The position numbers and the translations under genes were made by a program. From Pseudotabrizicola sp031991825 (lineage in GTDB: Bacteria; Pseudomonadota; Alphaproteobacteria; Rhodobacterales; Rhodobacteraceae), in NCBI GenBank assembly GCA_031991825.1, contig DALYSR010000001.1:62001-126000 (forward strand): a stretch of 64,000 nt of DNA, written 5' to 3'. The notes under the pieces are model-generated. The model worked only from the letters and a program-made list of their open reading frames with translations. It did not search any database and was not told the origin of the DNA. Below, piece by piece: positions 7,824 through 14,727 of the stretch (its first letter is position 1; every line of letters starts with the position of its first letter).

Positions 7824-9218
7824 TCAGTAACGGTAGTGATCCGCCTTGAACGGGCCTTCAACGGCCACGCCGATGTAATCCGCTTGATCCTTGCGCAGCT
7901 CGGTCAGTTTCGCGCCGACCTTTTTCAGGTGCAGACGCGCCACTTTTTCGTCCAGCACTTTCGGCAGGATATAGACGCCAGCCGGATATTCTTCACGCTT
8001 GGTGAACAACTCGATCTGGGCCAGGGTCTGGTTGGCGAAGGACGCCGACATCACGAAGGACGGGTGACCGGTCGCGTTACCAAGGTTCAACAGACGGCCT
8101 TCCGACAGCAGGATGATGCGATTGCCGGACGGCATTTCGATCATATCCACTTGGTCCTTGATGTTGGTCCATTTGTGGTTTTTCAACGCAGCAACTTGGA
8201 TTTCGTTATCGAAATGGCCGATGTTGCCGACGATGGCCATATCCTTCATCTCACGCATATGCTCGATACGGATGATGTCCTTGTTGCCGGTGGTGGTGAT
8301 GAAGATGTCAGCCGAAGCGACGACGTCTTCCAGAACCACGACTTCGAAGCCGTCCATTGCCGCTTGCAGCGCGCAGATCGGGTCGACTTCGGTGACTTTG
8401 ACCCGTGCGCCAGCGCCTTGCAGCGATGCGGCCGAACCTTTGCCCACGTCGCCATAACCGCACACCACAGCGACCTTACCAGCCATCATGGTGTCGGTCG
8501 CGCGGCGGATACCGTCAACCAGCGACTCTTTGCAGCCGTATTTATTGTCGAATTTCGACTTGGTAACCGAGTCGTTCACATTGATCGCCGGGAAGGGCAG
8601 CAGGCCCTTCTTGTGCAGATCGTAAAGACGGTGAACGCCGGTGGTGGTCTCTTCCGACACGCCAATGATGTCAGCGCGTTGCTTGGTGAACCAACCCGGG
8701 GTCGCCGCCAGACGCTTCTTGATCTGGTTGAAGAGGCAAACTTCTTCTTCCGAGGTCGGGGTCTCGATCAGATCGGTCTCGCCGGCTTCGACGCGTGCGC
8801 CCAACAGGACATACATGGTCGCATCGCCACCATCGTCGAGGATCATGTTGCAGGTGCCGCCCTCGCCACCGAACTGGAAGATCTTGTCGGTGTATTCCCA
8901 ATATTCTTCAAGGGTTTCACCCTTGATCGCAAAGACCGGAACGCCCGATTTGGCGATAGCCGCCGCAGCGTGGTCTTGGGTCGAGAAGATGTTGCACGAT
9001 GCCCAACGAACGTCAGCCCCCAATGCAGTCAGCGTCTCGATCAAAACGGCAGTCTGAATCGTCATGTGCAAAGAACCGGCAATGCGCGCGCCCTTGAGCG
9101 GCTGGCTGTCACCAAATTCTTCACGGCAGGCCATCAGGCCCGGCATTTCCGTCTCAGCGATATCCAGCTCTTTACGACCGAATTCGGCAAGACCGATATC
9201 TTTGATAATGTAGTCCAT
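7824..9218 (-). CDS. ahcY: Adenosylhomocysteinase (SAH hydrolase)
   Basis: Reversible NAD-dependent hydrolysis of S-adenosylhomocysteine to adenosine and homocysteine, removing the product inhibitor of all SAM methyltransferases; cytosolic tetramer. The 464-residue length fits the bacterial form with the roughly 40-residue insert. Visible motifs are SLHMTIQTAVLIETL, CNIFSTQDHAAAAI, NVNDSVTKSKFDN (catalytic Lys), the NAD-binding GYGDVGKGSAASLQGAGARV, and the C-terminal KADHYRY ending. I chose the ATG giving MDYIIKDIGLAEFG, the family N-terminus; an upstream in-frame start at 9242 would begin inside a leader hairpin. In Rhodobacter, ahcY lies near the reg/hvr genes, as here. Confidence 0.97.
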   Translation of the reverse strand: MDYIIKDIGLAEFGRKELDIAETEMPGLMACREEFGDSQPLKGARIAGSLHMTIQTAVLIETLTALGADVRWASCNIFSTQDHAAAAIAKSGVPVFAIKGETLEEYWEYTDKIFQFGGEGGTCNMILDDGGDATMYVLLGARVEAGETDLIETPTSEEEVCLFNQIKKRLAATPGWFTKQRADIIGVSEETTTGVHRLYDLHKKGLLPFPAINVNDSVTKSKFDNKYGCKESLVDGIRRATDTMMAGKVAVVCGYGDVGKGSAASLQGAGARVKVTEVDPICALQAAMDGFEVVVLEDVVASADIFITTTGNKDIIRIEHMREMKDMAIVGNIGHFDNEIQVAALKNHKWTNIKDQVDMIEMPSGNRIILLSEGRLLNLGNATGHPSFVMSASFANQTLAQIELFTKREEYPAGVYILPKVLDEKVARLHLKKVGAKLTELRKDQADYIGVAVEGPFKADHYRY

Positions 9219-9227
9219 AGCTATGGA

Positions 9228-9251
9228 GACCCCTTGAAACACGAGGGGGTC
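9228..9251 (-). promoter_or_regulatory. Hairpin in the ahcY leader that covers the Shine-Dalgarno sequence
   Basis: On the minus strand GACCCCCT pairs with AGGGGTC (7 bp, one bulged C), with a 9-nt loop. The 3' arm contains AGGGG, the only SD-like sequence before the ahcY ATG (11 nt away), so folding would hide it. It does not match the SAM/SAH or SAH riboswitch layouts that I know. Function is inferred only. Confidence 0.35.
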
Positions 9252-9299
9252 TTATAGCATCACTACCCTGACGGAACAAACCGATTGAAAGAACATGTG

Positions 9300-10151
9300 A
9301 TGCTTTACGCTACGGATAAATCCCGCAGAAAAAAAGCAATCGTGTTCTGTATCGACGCGACCTACCTGCCTTTCGCGCTGCATCTGGCGGCGCAAATCCA
9401 TTTTCACGAGCCGCATCGGGAGTATGACTTCGTCCTGCTTTCCGACGCGGATCTCGTCATTCCGCCAAGCTTGGACTATTTGCGGGTCAAGACATATCCG
9501 GCCCTGAAGGATAGCGCTTATGATAGGCTGGACGCCTCTCATCTGCCGCGATCAACCTATTTGCGGCTTTGGGCACCGCTGATCCTGTCACAGGATTATG
9601 ACCGCATTCTCTATCTCGACAGCGATATGGCAGCCGAAGGCGGCGGTTTTGGCGCGTTGCTGCGCACCGATCTGCAAGGCAATGTGCTGGCAGCGGTGCG
9701 CGACGTCCAGCAATGGTATCGCCCCGAACGTCAGGTTGCCGAATTCAAATTGGCGGGACGACCGCTCAGACGCTATTTCAACGCAGGCTTGATGCTGATC
9801 GATGTCGATCAATACCGTCGCGAAGATATCCTTGGGAAGGCTTTGGATATGACGCAGAAAAATCCGCAATGGGTGCGCCATCACGATCAATCCCTGCTCA
9901 ATCTGGTGCTTGACGGCAATTGGACGGAATTGTCACCGATCTGGAATTGGCAATGGCCACTGAAATATCCGCTGTTCGGGGATTGGCTGGATATCCGCCT
10001 GAACCACTTCATCGGCGCAGACAAGCCTTGGAACGATCTCAATGGCCACGCACCATCACGATATTACAACAGCTATAGAAGCTTTTTTGCCGCGCATTTC
10101 CCCCAATATACCCCCCCCAAAGACGCGAGTTCAACGTTCTGCATGACGTGA
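9300..10151 (+). CDS. Glycosyltransferase family 8 protein, C-terminus apparently frameshifted
   Basis: Retaining GT-A fold transferase of family GT8 (galactosyl/glucosyl transferases acting on LPS or other glycans). Seen: N-terminal AIVFCIDATYLPFALHLAAQI, DFVLLSDADL, RLWAPLIL, the metal/nucleotide-sugar DxD in ILYLDSDM (residues 107-109), RYFNAGLMLIDV and HHDQSLLNLVL. All core motifs are present. The frame ends at 10151, soon after a C8 run at 10111-10118. In the -1 frame the sequence continues as convincing protein (HVTWLLLRFIFLRGKLLRF and a basic tail) to a TAA at 10249, so C9 or C6 would give a longer protein (316 residues with C9). The ATG at 9300 is preferred; TTG 9285 and GTG 9297 are in frame. 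It is divergent from ahcY. Confidence 0.8.
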   Translation: MLYATDKSRRKKAIVFCIDATYLPFALHLAAQIHFHEPHREYDFVLLSDADLVIPPSLDYLRVKTYPALKDSAYDRLDASHLPRSTYLRLWAPLILSQDYDRILYLDSDMAAEGGGFGALLRTDLQGNVLAAVRDVQQWYRPERQVAEFKLAGRPLRRYFNAGLMLIDVDQYRREDILGKALDMTQKNPQWVRHHDQSLLNLVLDGNWTELSPIWNWQWPLKYPLFGDWLDIRLNHFIGADKPWNDLNGHAPSRYYNSYRSFFAAHFPQYTPPKDASSTFCMT

Positions 10152-10249
10152 GCCATGTCACTTGGTTGCTGCTGCGCTTTATCTTTTTGCGGGGAAAGCT
10201 GCTGCGCTTCACGGACAAATTCAAATCACCATATATGACGCTGAAATAA
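10111..10249 (+). other. C8 tract plus out-of-frame C-terminal coding segment of the GT8 gene
   Basis: Eight consecutive C at 10111-10118 are followed, in the frame shifted by -1, by 43 sense codons ending at TAA 10247-10249. The residues are aromatic/Leu-rich then basic (RGKLLRFTDKFKSPYMTLK), as expected of a membrane-associating glycosyltransferase tail. The in-frame alternative is short and uncharacteristic. A sequencing slip, phase variation and a true truncation are all possible. Confidence 0.55.
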
Positions 10250-10260
10250 GCGGTCTTTCA

Positions 10261-10278
10261 CGACGCCTTAGGGCGTCG
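10261..10278 (+). terminator. Short hairpin after the GT8 gene, overlapping the opposing gene's stop
   Basis: Perfect 7-bp stem CGACGCC/GGCGTCG with a TTAG loop; the loop and 3' arm contain the final codons and TAA of the minus-strand gene at 10268. There is no T-run, so termination strength is doubtful. Confidence 0.45.
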
Positions 10279-10711
10279 CGTTCAATGCCAATATATCGTT
10301 GGTATTGCTATCGCTGCGCCAACCGATCCCTGACGAAAGGACGCAGGCGATACCACCCGCATCATGCTGAACCAATGTCCAGGTGCCCATCTCGTCCGAT
10401 GCCCAAAGCTCCATTTTCAGGGTCTTGGCTTGCACCCAGCTATCACGGCGATTTTCGCCGAAATCATGTTTCAACGTGGCAATGATATTGGTCGAACTTT
10501 GGCAATTCGGCTCATTTTCTGCCAAGGCGTCGCCCGTGCGACGCACCAAATTCGTCACGCTAAGGTTTTGCAGATTGGCGGGTGAAGCGGCGGGATAAGA
10601 CTGCATAGCCACAAGCGGTGTCTTGGCAGGCTCATAGGGGTCGTAATGAATGGCGCCGGCATATCCCGCCGCAACTCCGGCCAAAGCCAGAAGGGGGAGC
10701 GGATTAAACAT
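10268..10711 (-). CDS. Small exported protein of unknown function
   Basis: A 147-residue protein with an N-terminal hydrophobic segment (residues 4-20, AGVAAGYAGA), compatible with a signal peptide or anchor, so probably periplasmic. The C-terminal half has the pattern Cys70...LKHDFGE...MELWASDEMGTWT...GIACVLSSG (second Cys123). I recognise this from many small alphaproteobacterial exported proteins with a Cys / FGE / E-[LV]-[FW]-A / GTWT / C-[LV]-x-[AS]-SG layout, but I know of no assigned function. The two Cys could form a disulfide. It stands alone between convergent GT8 and a divergent HD hydrolase gene. Confidence 0.65.
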   Translation of the reverse strand: MFNPLPLLALAGVAAGYAGAIHYDPYEPAKTPLVAMQSYPAASPANLQNLSVTNLVRRTGDALAENEPNCQSSTNIIATLKHDFGENRRDSWVQAKTLKMELWASDEMGTWTLVQHDAGGIACVLSSGIGWRSDSNTNDILALNATP

Positions 10712-10839
10712 CTGGTTTCACTTTCACATTAAAACAACAGGGCAATTACGCGAAGGAAACTGATGTAACGCGAACACAGTTCCCGCGCATTATTTCGCAA
10801 ATGCGTTATTAATGGAACCGAAGAGAGGAGTTACCCGTC

Positions 10840-11448
10840 ATGGTTGCCGCCCGAAAACCACCGCGCGCTTGGCAAAGGATGCTGTCAGGACGACGGTTGG
10901 ATCTGCTGGATCCAAGCCCTTTCGACATTGAAATCAGTGACATCGCACATGGGCTTGCCTTTGTTGCCCGCTGGAACGGCCAGACGCAGGGCGATCATCC
11001 TTATTCGGTCGCCGAGCATTCCCTGCTGGTCGAAAAAATCTTCAGCCTGAGCACGCCGGATATCGACCCCAAATGGGCTTTGGCCGCGCTGCTGCATGAT
11101 GCACCGGAATATGTGATCGGGGATATGATTAGTCCGGTCAAAGCCGCTGTGGGCCCCGCCTATGCGGATCTGGACAACAAATTGACTTCGGCCATCCATT
11201 TGCGCTTTGGCTTGCCCCCAAAACTGCCTTTGCCGATCAAGACCAGGATCAAGGCTGCGGACAAGATTTCCGCTTGGCTGGAAGCCGTCCAAATCGCCGG
11301 TTTCGACATGGCGGAAGCCAACAGCTTGTTCGGAAAACCACCGACAATGCTGTTGTCGCAAATCAAGATCAATCTCAGACCTGCGCGCGACGTGCGTGCC
11401 GATTTCATGGCACGCCATATGCGGTTAATGGAAGATATCGGCCCTTAA
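10840..11448 (+). CDS. HD-domain hydrolase (YfbR-like, predicted nucleotidase)
   Basis: A 202-residue HD-superfamily metal-dependent phosphohydrolase. The metal ligands are recognisable as YSVAEHS (first His), LAALLHDAPEYVIGDM (the HD doublet near residue 87) and KAADKISAWLEA (distal Asp). Length and spacing resemble YfbR-type 5'-deoxynucleotidases; no substrate can be assigned with confidence. The ATG at 10840 has a purine-rich GAGAGGAG upstream. It faces hvrA across a bidirectional terminator. No signal or membrane segment is seen. Confidence 0.85.
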   Translation: MVAARKPPRAWQRMLSGRRLDLLDPSPFDIEISDIAHGLAFVARWNGQTQGDHPYSVAEHSLLVEKIFSLSTPDIDPKWALAALLHDAPEYVIGDMISPVKAAVGPAYADLDNKLTSAIHLRFGLPPKLPLPIKTRIKAADKISAWLEAVQIAGFDMAEANSLFGKPPTMLLSQIKINLRPARDVRADFMARHMRLMEDIGP

Positions 11449-11454
11449 AATAAA

Positions 11455-11478
11455 AAACGCCGCTCGAAAGCGGCGTTT
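11455..11478. terminator. Bidirectional terminator between the HD hydrolase gene and hvrA
   Basis: Perfect 10-bp stem AAACGCCGCT/AGCGGCGTTT with a CGAA loop, flanked by an A-run on the left and T's on the right, between two convergent genes (stops at 11448 and 11502). Confidence 0.88.
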
Positions 11479-11501
11479 CCCACAAGATGCTCTGATAAAA
11501 C

Positions 11502-11822
11502 TCAGAGTTCCAATTCTTCTGCGGTCATGCCCGAAGCCAATGCTTCTTCGAACCAACGCGGCTTGCGGCCACGACCGGTCCAAGTATCTGCGGCATTAGC
11601 CGGATTTGCATATTTAGCACTCGCAGCGGTGCGCTTGCGCGGCAGCGAGATGCCGGTCAATTCCGAAAGCGAGAAACCCAGCGAACGCGCACGGTCTTCC
11701 AGCTCAGCCAGAGCTTCCTTTTTACGACGATCATTATAACCTGCGATCGCTTTTTCGACTTGCCCTTGCAGGTCTTTCAGCTCTTTCAACGACAGATTGT
11801 TCAGATCAAAACCATTAGTCAT
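11502..11822 (-). CDS. hvrA: H-NS family DNA-binding regulator HvrA
   Basis: Nucleoid-associated regulator. In Rhodobacter capsulatus HvrA tunes photosynthesis and nitrogen-fixation promoters and lies downstream of regA, exactly as here. The 106-residue protein has an N-terminal dimerising coiled coil (residues 8-58, LKELKDLQGQVEKAI), a Lys/Arg/Ala linker, and the H-NS C-terminal DNA-binding signature TWTGRGRKPRW at 80-90. The ATG at 11822 is preceded by GGGGGA; in-frame sequence further upstream is not conserved-looking. It lies 81 bp after regA on the same strand with no clear terminator between, so cotranscription from senC or regA is likely. Confidence 0.92.
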   Translation of the reverse strand: MTNGFDLNNLSLKELKDLQGQVEKAIAGYNDRRKKEALAELEDRARSLGFSLSELTGISLPRKRTAASAKYANPANAADTWTGRGRKPRWFEEALASGMTAEELEL

Positions 11823-11903
11823 AATTAATTCCCCCGGCGACTTTATGAAATCCTCGATATGATATGCGCTCATTCGCAACATATCAAGGAAGTGATATCT
11901 AAT

Positions 11904-12458
11904 TTATTTCGGGCTGCGTTTCGCGAGAATACGTTGCAGCGTCCGACGGTGCATCGAAAGACGACGGGCAGTTTCAGAAACATTACGATCGCACATTTCG
12001 TAAACGCGCTGGATATGCTCCCAACGCACACGATCTGCCGACATCGGATTTTCCGGCGGTGCCGGCATTGACGAACCACGGGCCAATAGCGCATTGGTCA
12101 CATCATTGGCATCTGCAGGCTTAGCCAAATAATCGGCTGCACCGACTTTAACCGCAGCCACTGCCGTCGCAATTGCACCATAACCGGTCAGAACGACAAT
12201 CCGGCAATCCGGCCGACGCTCGCGCAAAGCTTCGACCACATCAAGCCCATTGCCGTCTTCCAGACGCAAATCGACAACCGCATAAGCAGGCGGGCGGGTT
12301 TCGGCAATTGCCTTGCCCAAAGCAACAGTTTCAGCGGTTTCGGGAATGAAGCCACGACGCTCCATTGCACGAGCAAGGCGTTTTACAAAAGCCTCGTCAT
12401 CGTCGACCAGCAACAGAGTGCGATCCGGTCCCAGTTCCGCCGTGATATCTTCGGCCAT
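11904..12458 (-). CDS. regA: Redox response regulator RegA/PrrA/ActR
   Basis: DNA-binding response regulator of the RegB/RegA global redox system, which controls respiration, photosynthesis, CO2 and N2 fixation genes in alphaproteobacteria. The receiver domain has the acidic pocket VDDDE (residues 18-22), phosphoacceptor Asp63 in VVDLRLEDGNGLDVV, Thr in VLTGYG, and Lys in AKPAD. A Pro-rich linker (APPENPMSADRVRWEH) leads to a Fis-type helix-turn-helix, ETARRLSMHRRTLQRILAKR. Starting at the ATG at 12458 gives 184 residues beginning MAED, the usual length, with AAGG spaced about 9 nt; the ATG at 12467 abuts the SD and is less likely. It lies 75 bp after senC, with a small GACCGC/GCGGTC hairpin between. 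Confidence 0.96.
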   Translation of the reverse strand: MAEDITAELGPDRTLLLVDDDEAFVKRLARAMERRGFIPETAETVALGKAIAETRPPAYAVVDLRLEDGNGLDVVEALRERRPDCRIVVLTGYGAIATAVAAVKVGAADYLAKPADANDVTNALLARGSSMPAPPENPMSADRVRWEHIQRVYEMCDRNVSETARRLSMHRRTLQRILAKRSPK

Positions 12459-12533
12459 ATCAGCCATCCTTAATCTCGGGTTTATCGCATATATCTAGGT
12501 ATCCGACCGCTTGCGGTCAAATTCCGACAACGC

Positions 12534-13151
12534 TTATGAGTTTTGCATGAAGCAGGCGACACGTTCCGCCATGCGATCACTGCTTTCTTCGCGACGGAAG
12601 AAATCGGCGAACCCTTTATCTGGAAGCATGAGATAGGTAAAGGTCGAATGATCCATCATATAAAAATCCGGATCGGCACTTTGTGCCTTTTTGTAATAGA
12701 CTTTGTAGGCTTGGGCAGCAGCTTTAACCTGTTCTAGCGAACCGGTAAGTCCCCGCATCTTCGGGTGAATCATTTCGGCATAATCACCCATGACTTCCGG
12801 CGTATCACGTTCGGGATCAATGGAAATAAAGACCGGAGTCACATCGAACCCCTGCTCCTCCAAAATATCCACCGCCTCGGCATTTCGCACATTATCCAAG
12901 GGACAAACATCGGGGCAGAACGAGTAGCCGAAATAGATCAAAGCCGGTGCGGTCAAAACTTCGCGATCACTGATTAATGCGCCAGTTTCGTCCTGCAAAG
13001 TAAAGGGCCCACCGATTGCCCCGCCTCCAACAGCCGAGCTTCGGCAATCCGCGAAGGGGTCGCCCGCCTGCTTATACCAGACATAACCAGCCGTGCCGCC
13101 AATCAACCCGGTCAAAACCAAAGCTGCCGACAGCGCAAAGATCTTCGACAT
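12534..13151 (-). CDS. senC: SCO1/SenC/PrrC copper-binding protein
   Basis: Membrane-anchored, periplasm-facing thioredoxin-fold copper chaperone needed for cytochrome c oxidase CuA/CuB assembly, and connected to RegB signalling in Rhodobacter. The 205-residue protein has an N-terminal anchor (residues 4-25), the copper site GYSFCPDVCP (Cys79 and Cys83) and the third ligand His168 in MMDHSTFTYLM, plus the Sco signature VFISIDPERDTPE. The ATG at 13151 follows AGAGGAATTCAG. It is the first gene of senC-regA-hvrA, divergent from regB across 88 bp. Confidence 0.94.
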   Translation of the reverse strand: MSKIFALSAALVLTGLIGGTAGYVWYKQAGDPFADCRSSAVGGGAIGGPFTLQDETGALISDREVLTAPALIYFGYSFCPDVCPLDNVRNAEAVDILEEQGFDVTPVFISIDPERDTPEVMGDYAEMIHPKMRGLTGSLEQVKAAAQAYKVYYKKAQSADPDFYMMDHSTFTYLMLPDKGFADFFRREESSDRMAERVACFMQNS

Positions 13152-13239
13152 CTGAATTCCTCTTGCGTCCCCTGCCCGCATTGACCTTAAGAGGCGCGGG
13201 CTTATCTGCCCTATATACAGGTCTTTTTAATAGGTTTCC

Positions 13240-14625
13240 ATGGCCTCGCCCGTTGTCCTCTCCTCCTTGCCTGAAGCTCGCAGCAACTGGCTGCATATGG
13301 GCACGCTGATCCTTTTGCGCTGGACGGCCATTGTCGGCCAGCTGGCAGCAATCACCATTGCCAACCGCTTCTTCGACATCCAACTGCCGCTTCTGCTATG
13401 CTATGCGACAGTCGCCGCATCGGTGGCAGTCAATCTGGTGCTGACCTTCAGTTTCCCCAAAACCAAGCGACTGACAGAGCGGGGCGGCTTCCTGTCCCTA
13501 CTGTTCGATCTGACCCAACTTTGCGTTCTGCTGTCGATTTCAGGCGGCACGTCCAATCCGTTCGCTTTGTTGATCCTTGCGCCTGTCACCATCTCAGCGG
13601 CGGCGCTTAAATTGCGTACCACTTTGATTATTGGCGCAATTTCCATCCTGTTCATCACGTTGATCGCCGCCTTTGTGGAACCGGTGCAGTTCAGTGACGG
13701 ATCGCTGCTCGCGGTGCCCCAAATCCTTGGCGTCGGCTTCTGGCTGGCCATCGTGATCGGCATCTGCTTCCTTGGCGCGTATTCCCGTCGCGTCTCGACG
13801 GAAATGCGCAACATGTCGGATGCGCTGCTTGCGACGCAGATGGCCTTGGCACGCGAACAGAAACTGACCGATCTTGGCGGTGTCGTCGCCGCCGCCGCGC
13901 ATGAGCTGGGCACGCCTTTGGCGACCATCAAGCTGGTCTCCACCGAGATGATCGACGATTTGGCCGACCATCCCGATCTGCTTGATGACGCCAAATTGAT
14001 CGGCCAACAGGCGGACCGCTGCCGTGACATCCTGCATTCCATGGGGCGCGCAGGCAAAGACGATCTGCATTTGCGTTCCACGCTTCTGAGCGAACTGGTG
14101 CGCGAGGCGGCGGAACCGCATATGGATCGTGGCAAGGAGCTGATTTTCACCTTCGCGCCCGCCGCAGGTGGATCCGACAAGCAACCTATCGTCCAGCGCC
14201 GCCCGGAAATCATCCACGGCCTGCGCAACCTGATCCAGAATGCGGTCGATTTTGCCAAGACCAATGTCTGGGTCGATGGCAAATGGACTGATGACGAGAT
14301 CGTCCTGCGCATCATTGACAATGGCGACGGGTTCGAGCCGCAGCTGATCAGCCGGATCGGCAATCCCTATCTGCGGTCGAAAAGCGAGCAGGAAGCGGCG
14401 CGTCGTCCGGGCTATGTCGGCATGGGGCTTGGACTTTTCATCGCCAAGACCTTGCTCGAACGGACCGGAGCCGTGCTGACATTTTCCAATGGCAGCAATC
14501 CCTTCTTGGAACAAAGCGAGCGTCCCGAAAAGAGCGGTGCCATCGTCGAATTGCGCTGGCCTGCGGATCGTATCACTAGCGTTCAGGAAAACGGCTTGGG
14601 TGAAAACATGCTCTTTGAGCATTGA
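13240..14625 (+). CDS. regB: Redox sensor histidine kinase RegB/PrrB/ActS
   Basis: Membrane histidine kinase that senses quinone-pool redox state and phosphorylates RegA. The 461-residue protein has six hydrophobic segments over 20-181. The ubiquinone-binding signature GGTSNPF is at 102-108. The H-box AAAHELGTPLATI has His221, and the redox-active Cys of the dimerisation helix is Cys261 in QQADRCRDIL. The HATPase domain has NLIQNAVDFA, DNGDGF and GMGLGLFIAKTLLER. Every hallmark of RegB is intact, so oxygen/quinone control should work. The ATG at 13240 has AGG 7 nt upstream. It is transcribed away from senC-regA-hvrA. Confidence 0.96.
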   Translation: MASPVVLSSLPEARSNWLHMGTLILLRWTAIVGQLAAITIANRFFDIQLPLLLCYATVAASVAVNLVLTFSFPKTKRLTERGGFLSLLFDLTQLCVLLSISGGTSNPFALLILAPVTISAAALKLRTTLIIGAISILFITLIAAFVEPVQFSDGSLLAVPQILGVGFWLAIVIGICFLGAYSRRVSTEMRNMSDALLATQMALAREQKLTDLGGVVAAAAHELGTPLATIKLVSTEMIDDLADHPDLLDDAKLIGQQADRCRDILHSMGRAGKDDLHLRSTLLSELVREAAEPHMDRGKELIFTFAPAAGGSDKQPIVQRRPEIIHGLRNLIQNAVDFAKTNVWVDGKWTDDEIVLRIIDNGDGFEPQLISRIGNPYLRSKSEQEAARRPGYVGMGLGLFIAKTLLERTGAVLTFSNGSNPFLEQSERPEKSGAIVELRWPADRITSVQENGLGENMLFEH

Positions 14626-14638
14626 TCGGTAAAAGCCC

Positions 14639-14670
14639 TTAATCGCGGCAGAATTTTCTGCCGCGATTAA
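14639..14670 (+). terminator. 15-bp palindromic hairpin after regB
   Basis: Inverted repeat TTAATCGCGGCAGAA / TTCTGCCGCGATTAA, 15 perfect pairs around TT, beginning 14 bp after the regB stop. There is no T-run after it, so it could also be a protein-binding palindrome. Its last TTAA is the first half of the CtrA-type box. Confidence 0.6.
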
Positions 14671-14681
14671 CCACAAATTAA
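14667..14681 (+). promoter_or_regulatory. Candidate CtrA binding site (TTAA-N7-TTAA)
   Basis: Exact TTAA CCACAAA TTAA, the full alphaproteobacterial CtrA consensus, 46 bp upstream of the PAS-protein start codon. It overlaps the palindrome by 4 bp. Function is inferred from the motif only. Confidence 0.4.
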
Positions 14682-14727
14682 CCACCCACGCTGCAAAGTT
14701 CAGGGATAGCCACCCGGAAATCTTTGC

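Noticed and set aside
7383..9257. Long open frame (624 codons) on the plus strand opposite ahcY and the methyltransferase
   Set aside because: It is antisense to ahcY, whose motifs are unmistakable. His/Gln/Arg-rich translation is typical of a GC-rich shadow frame.
9219..9299. SAM/SAH or SAH riboswitch upstream of ahcY
   Set aside because: The hairpin lacks the large-loop and downstream GGAGCA pseudoknot of SAM/SAH switches, and the leader is too short for the SAH class.
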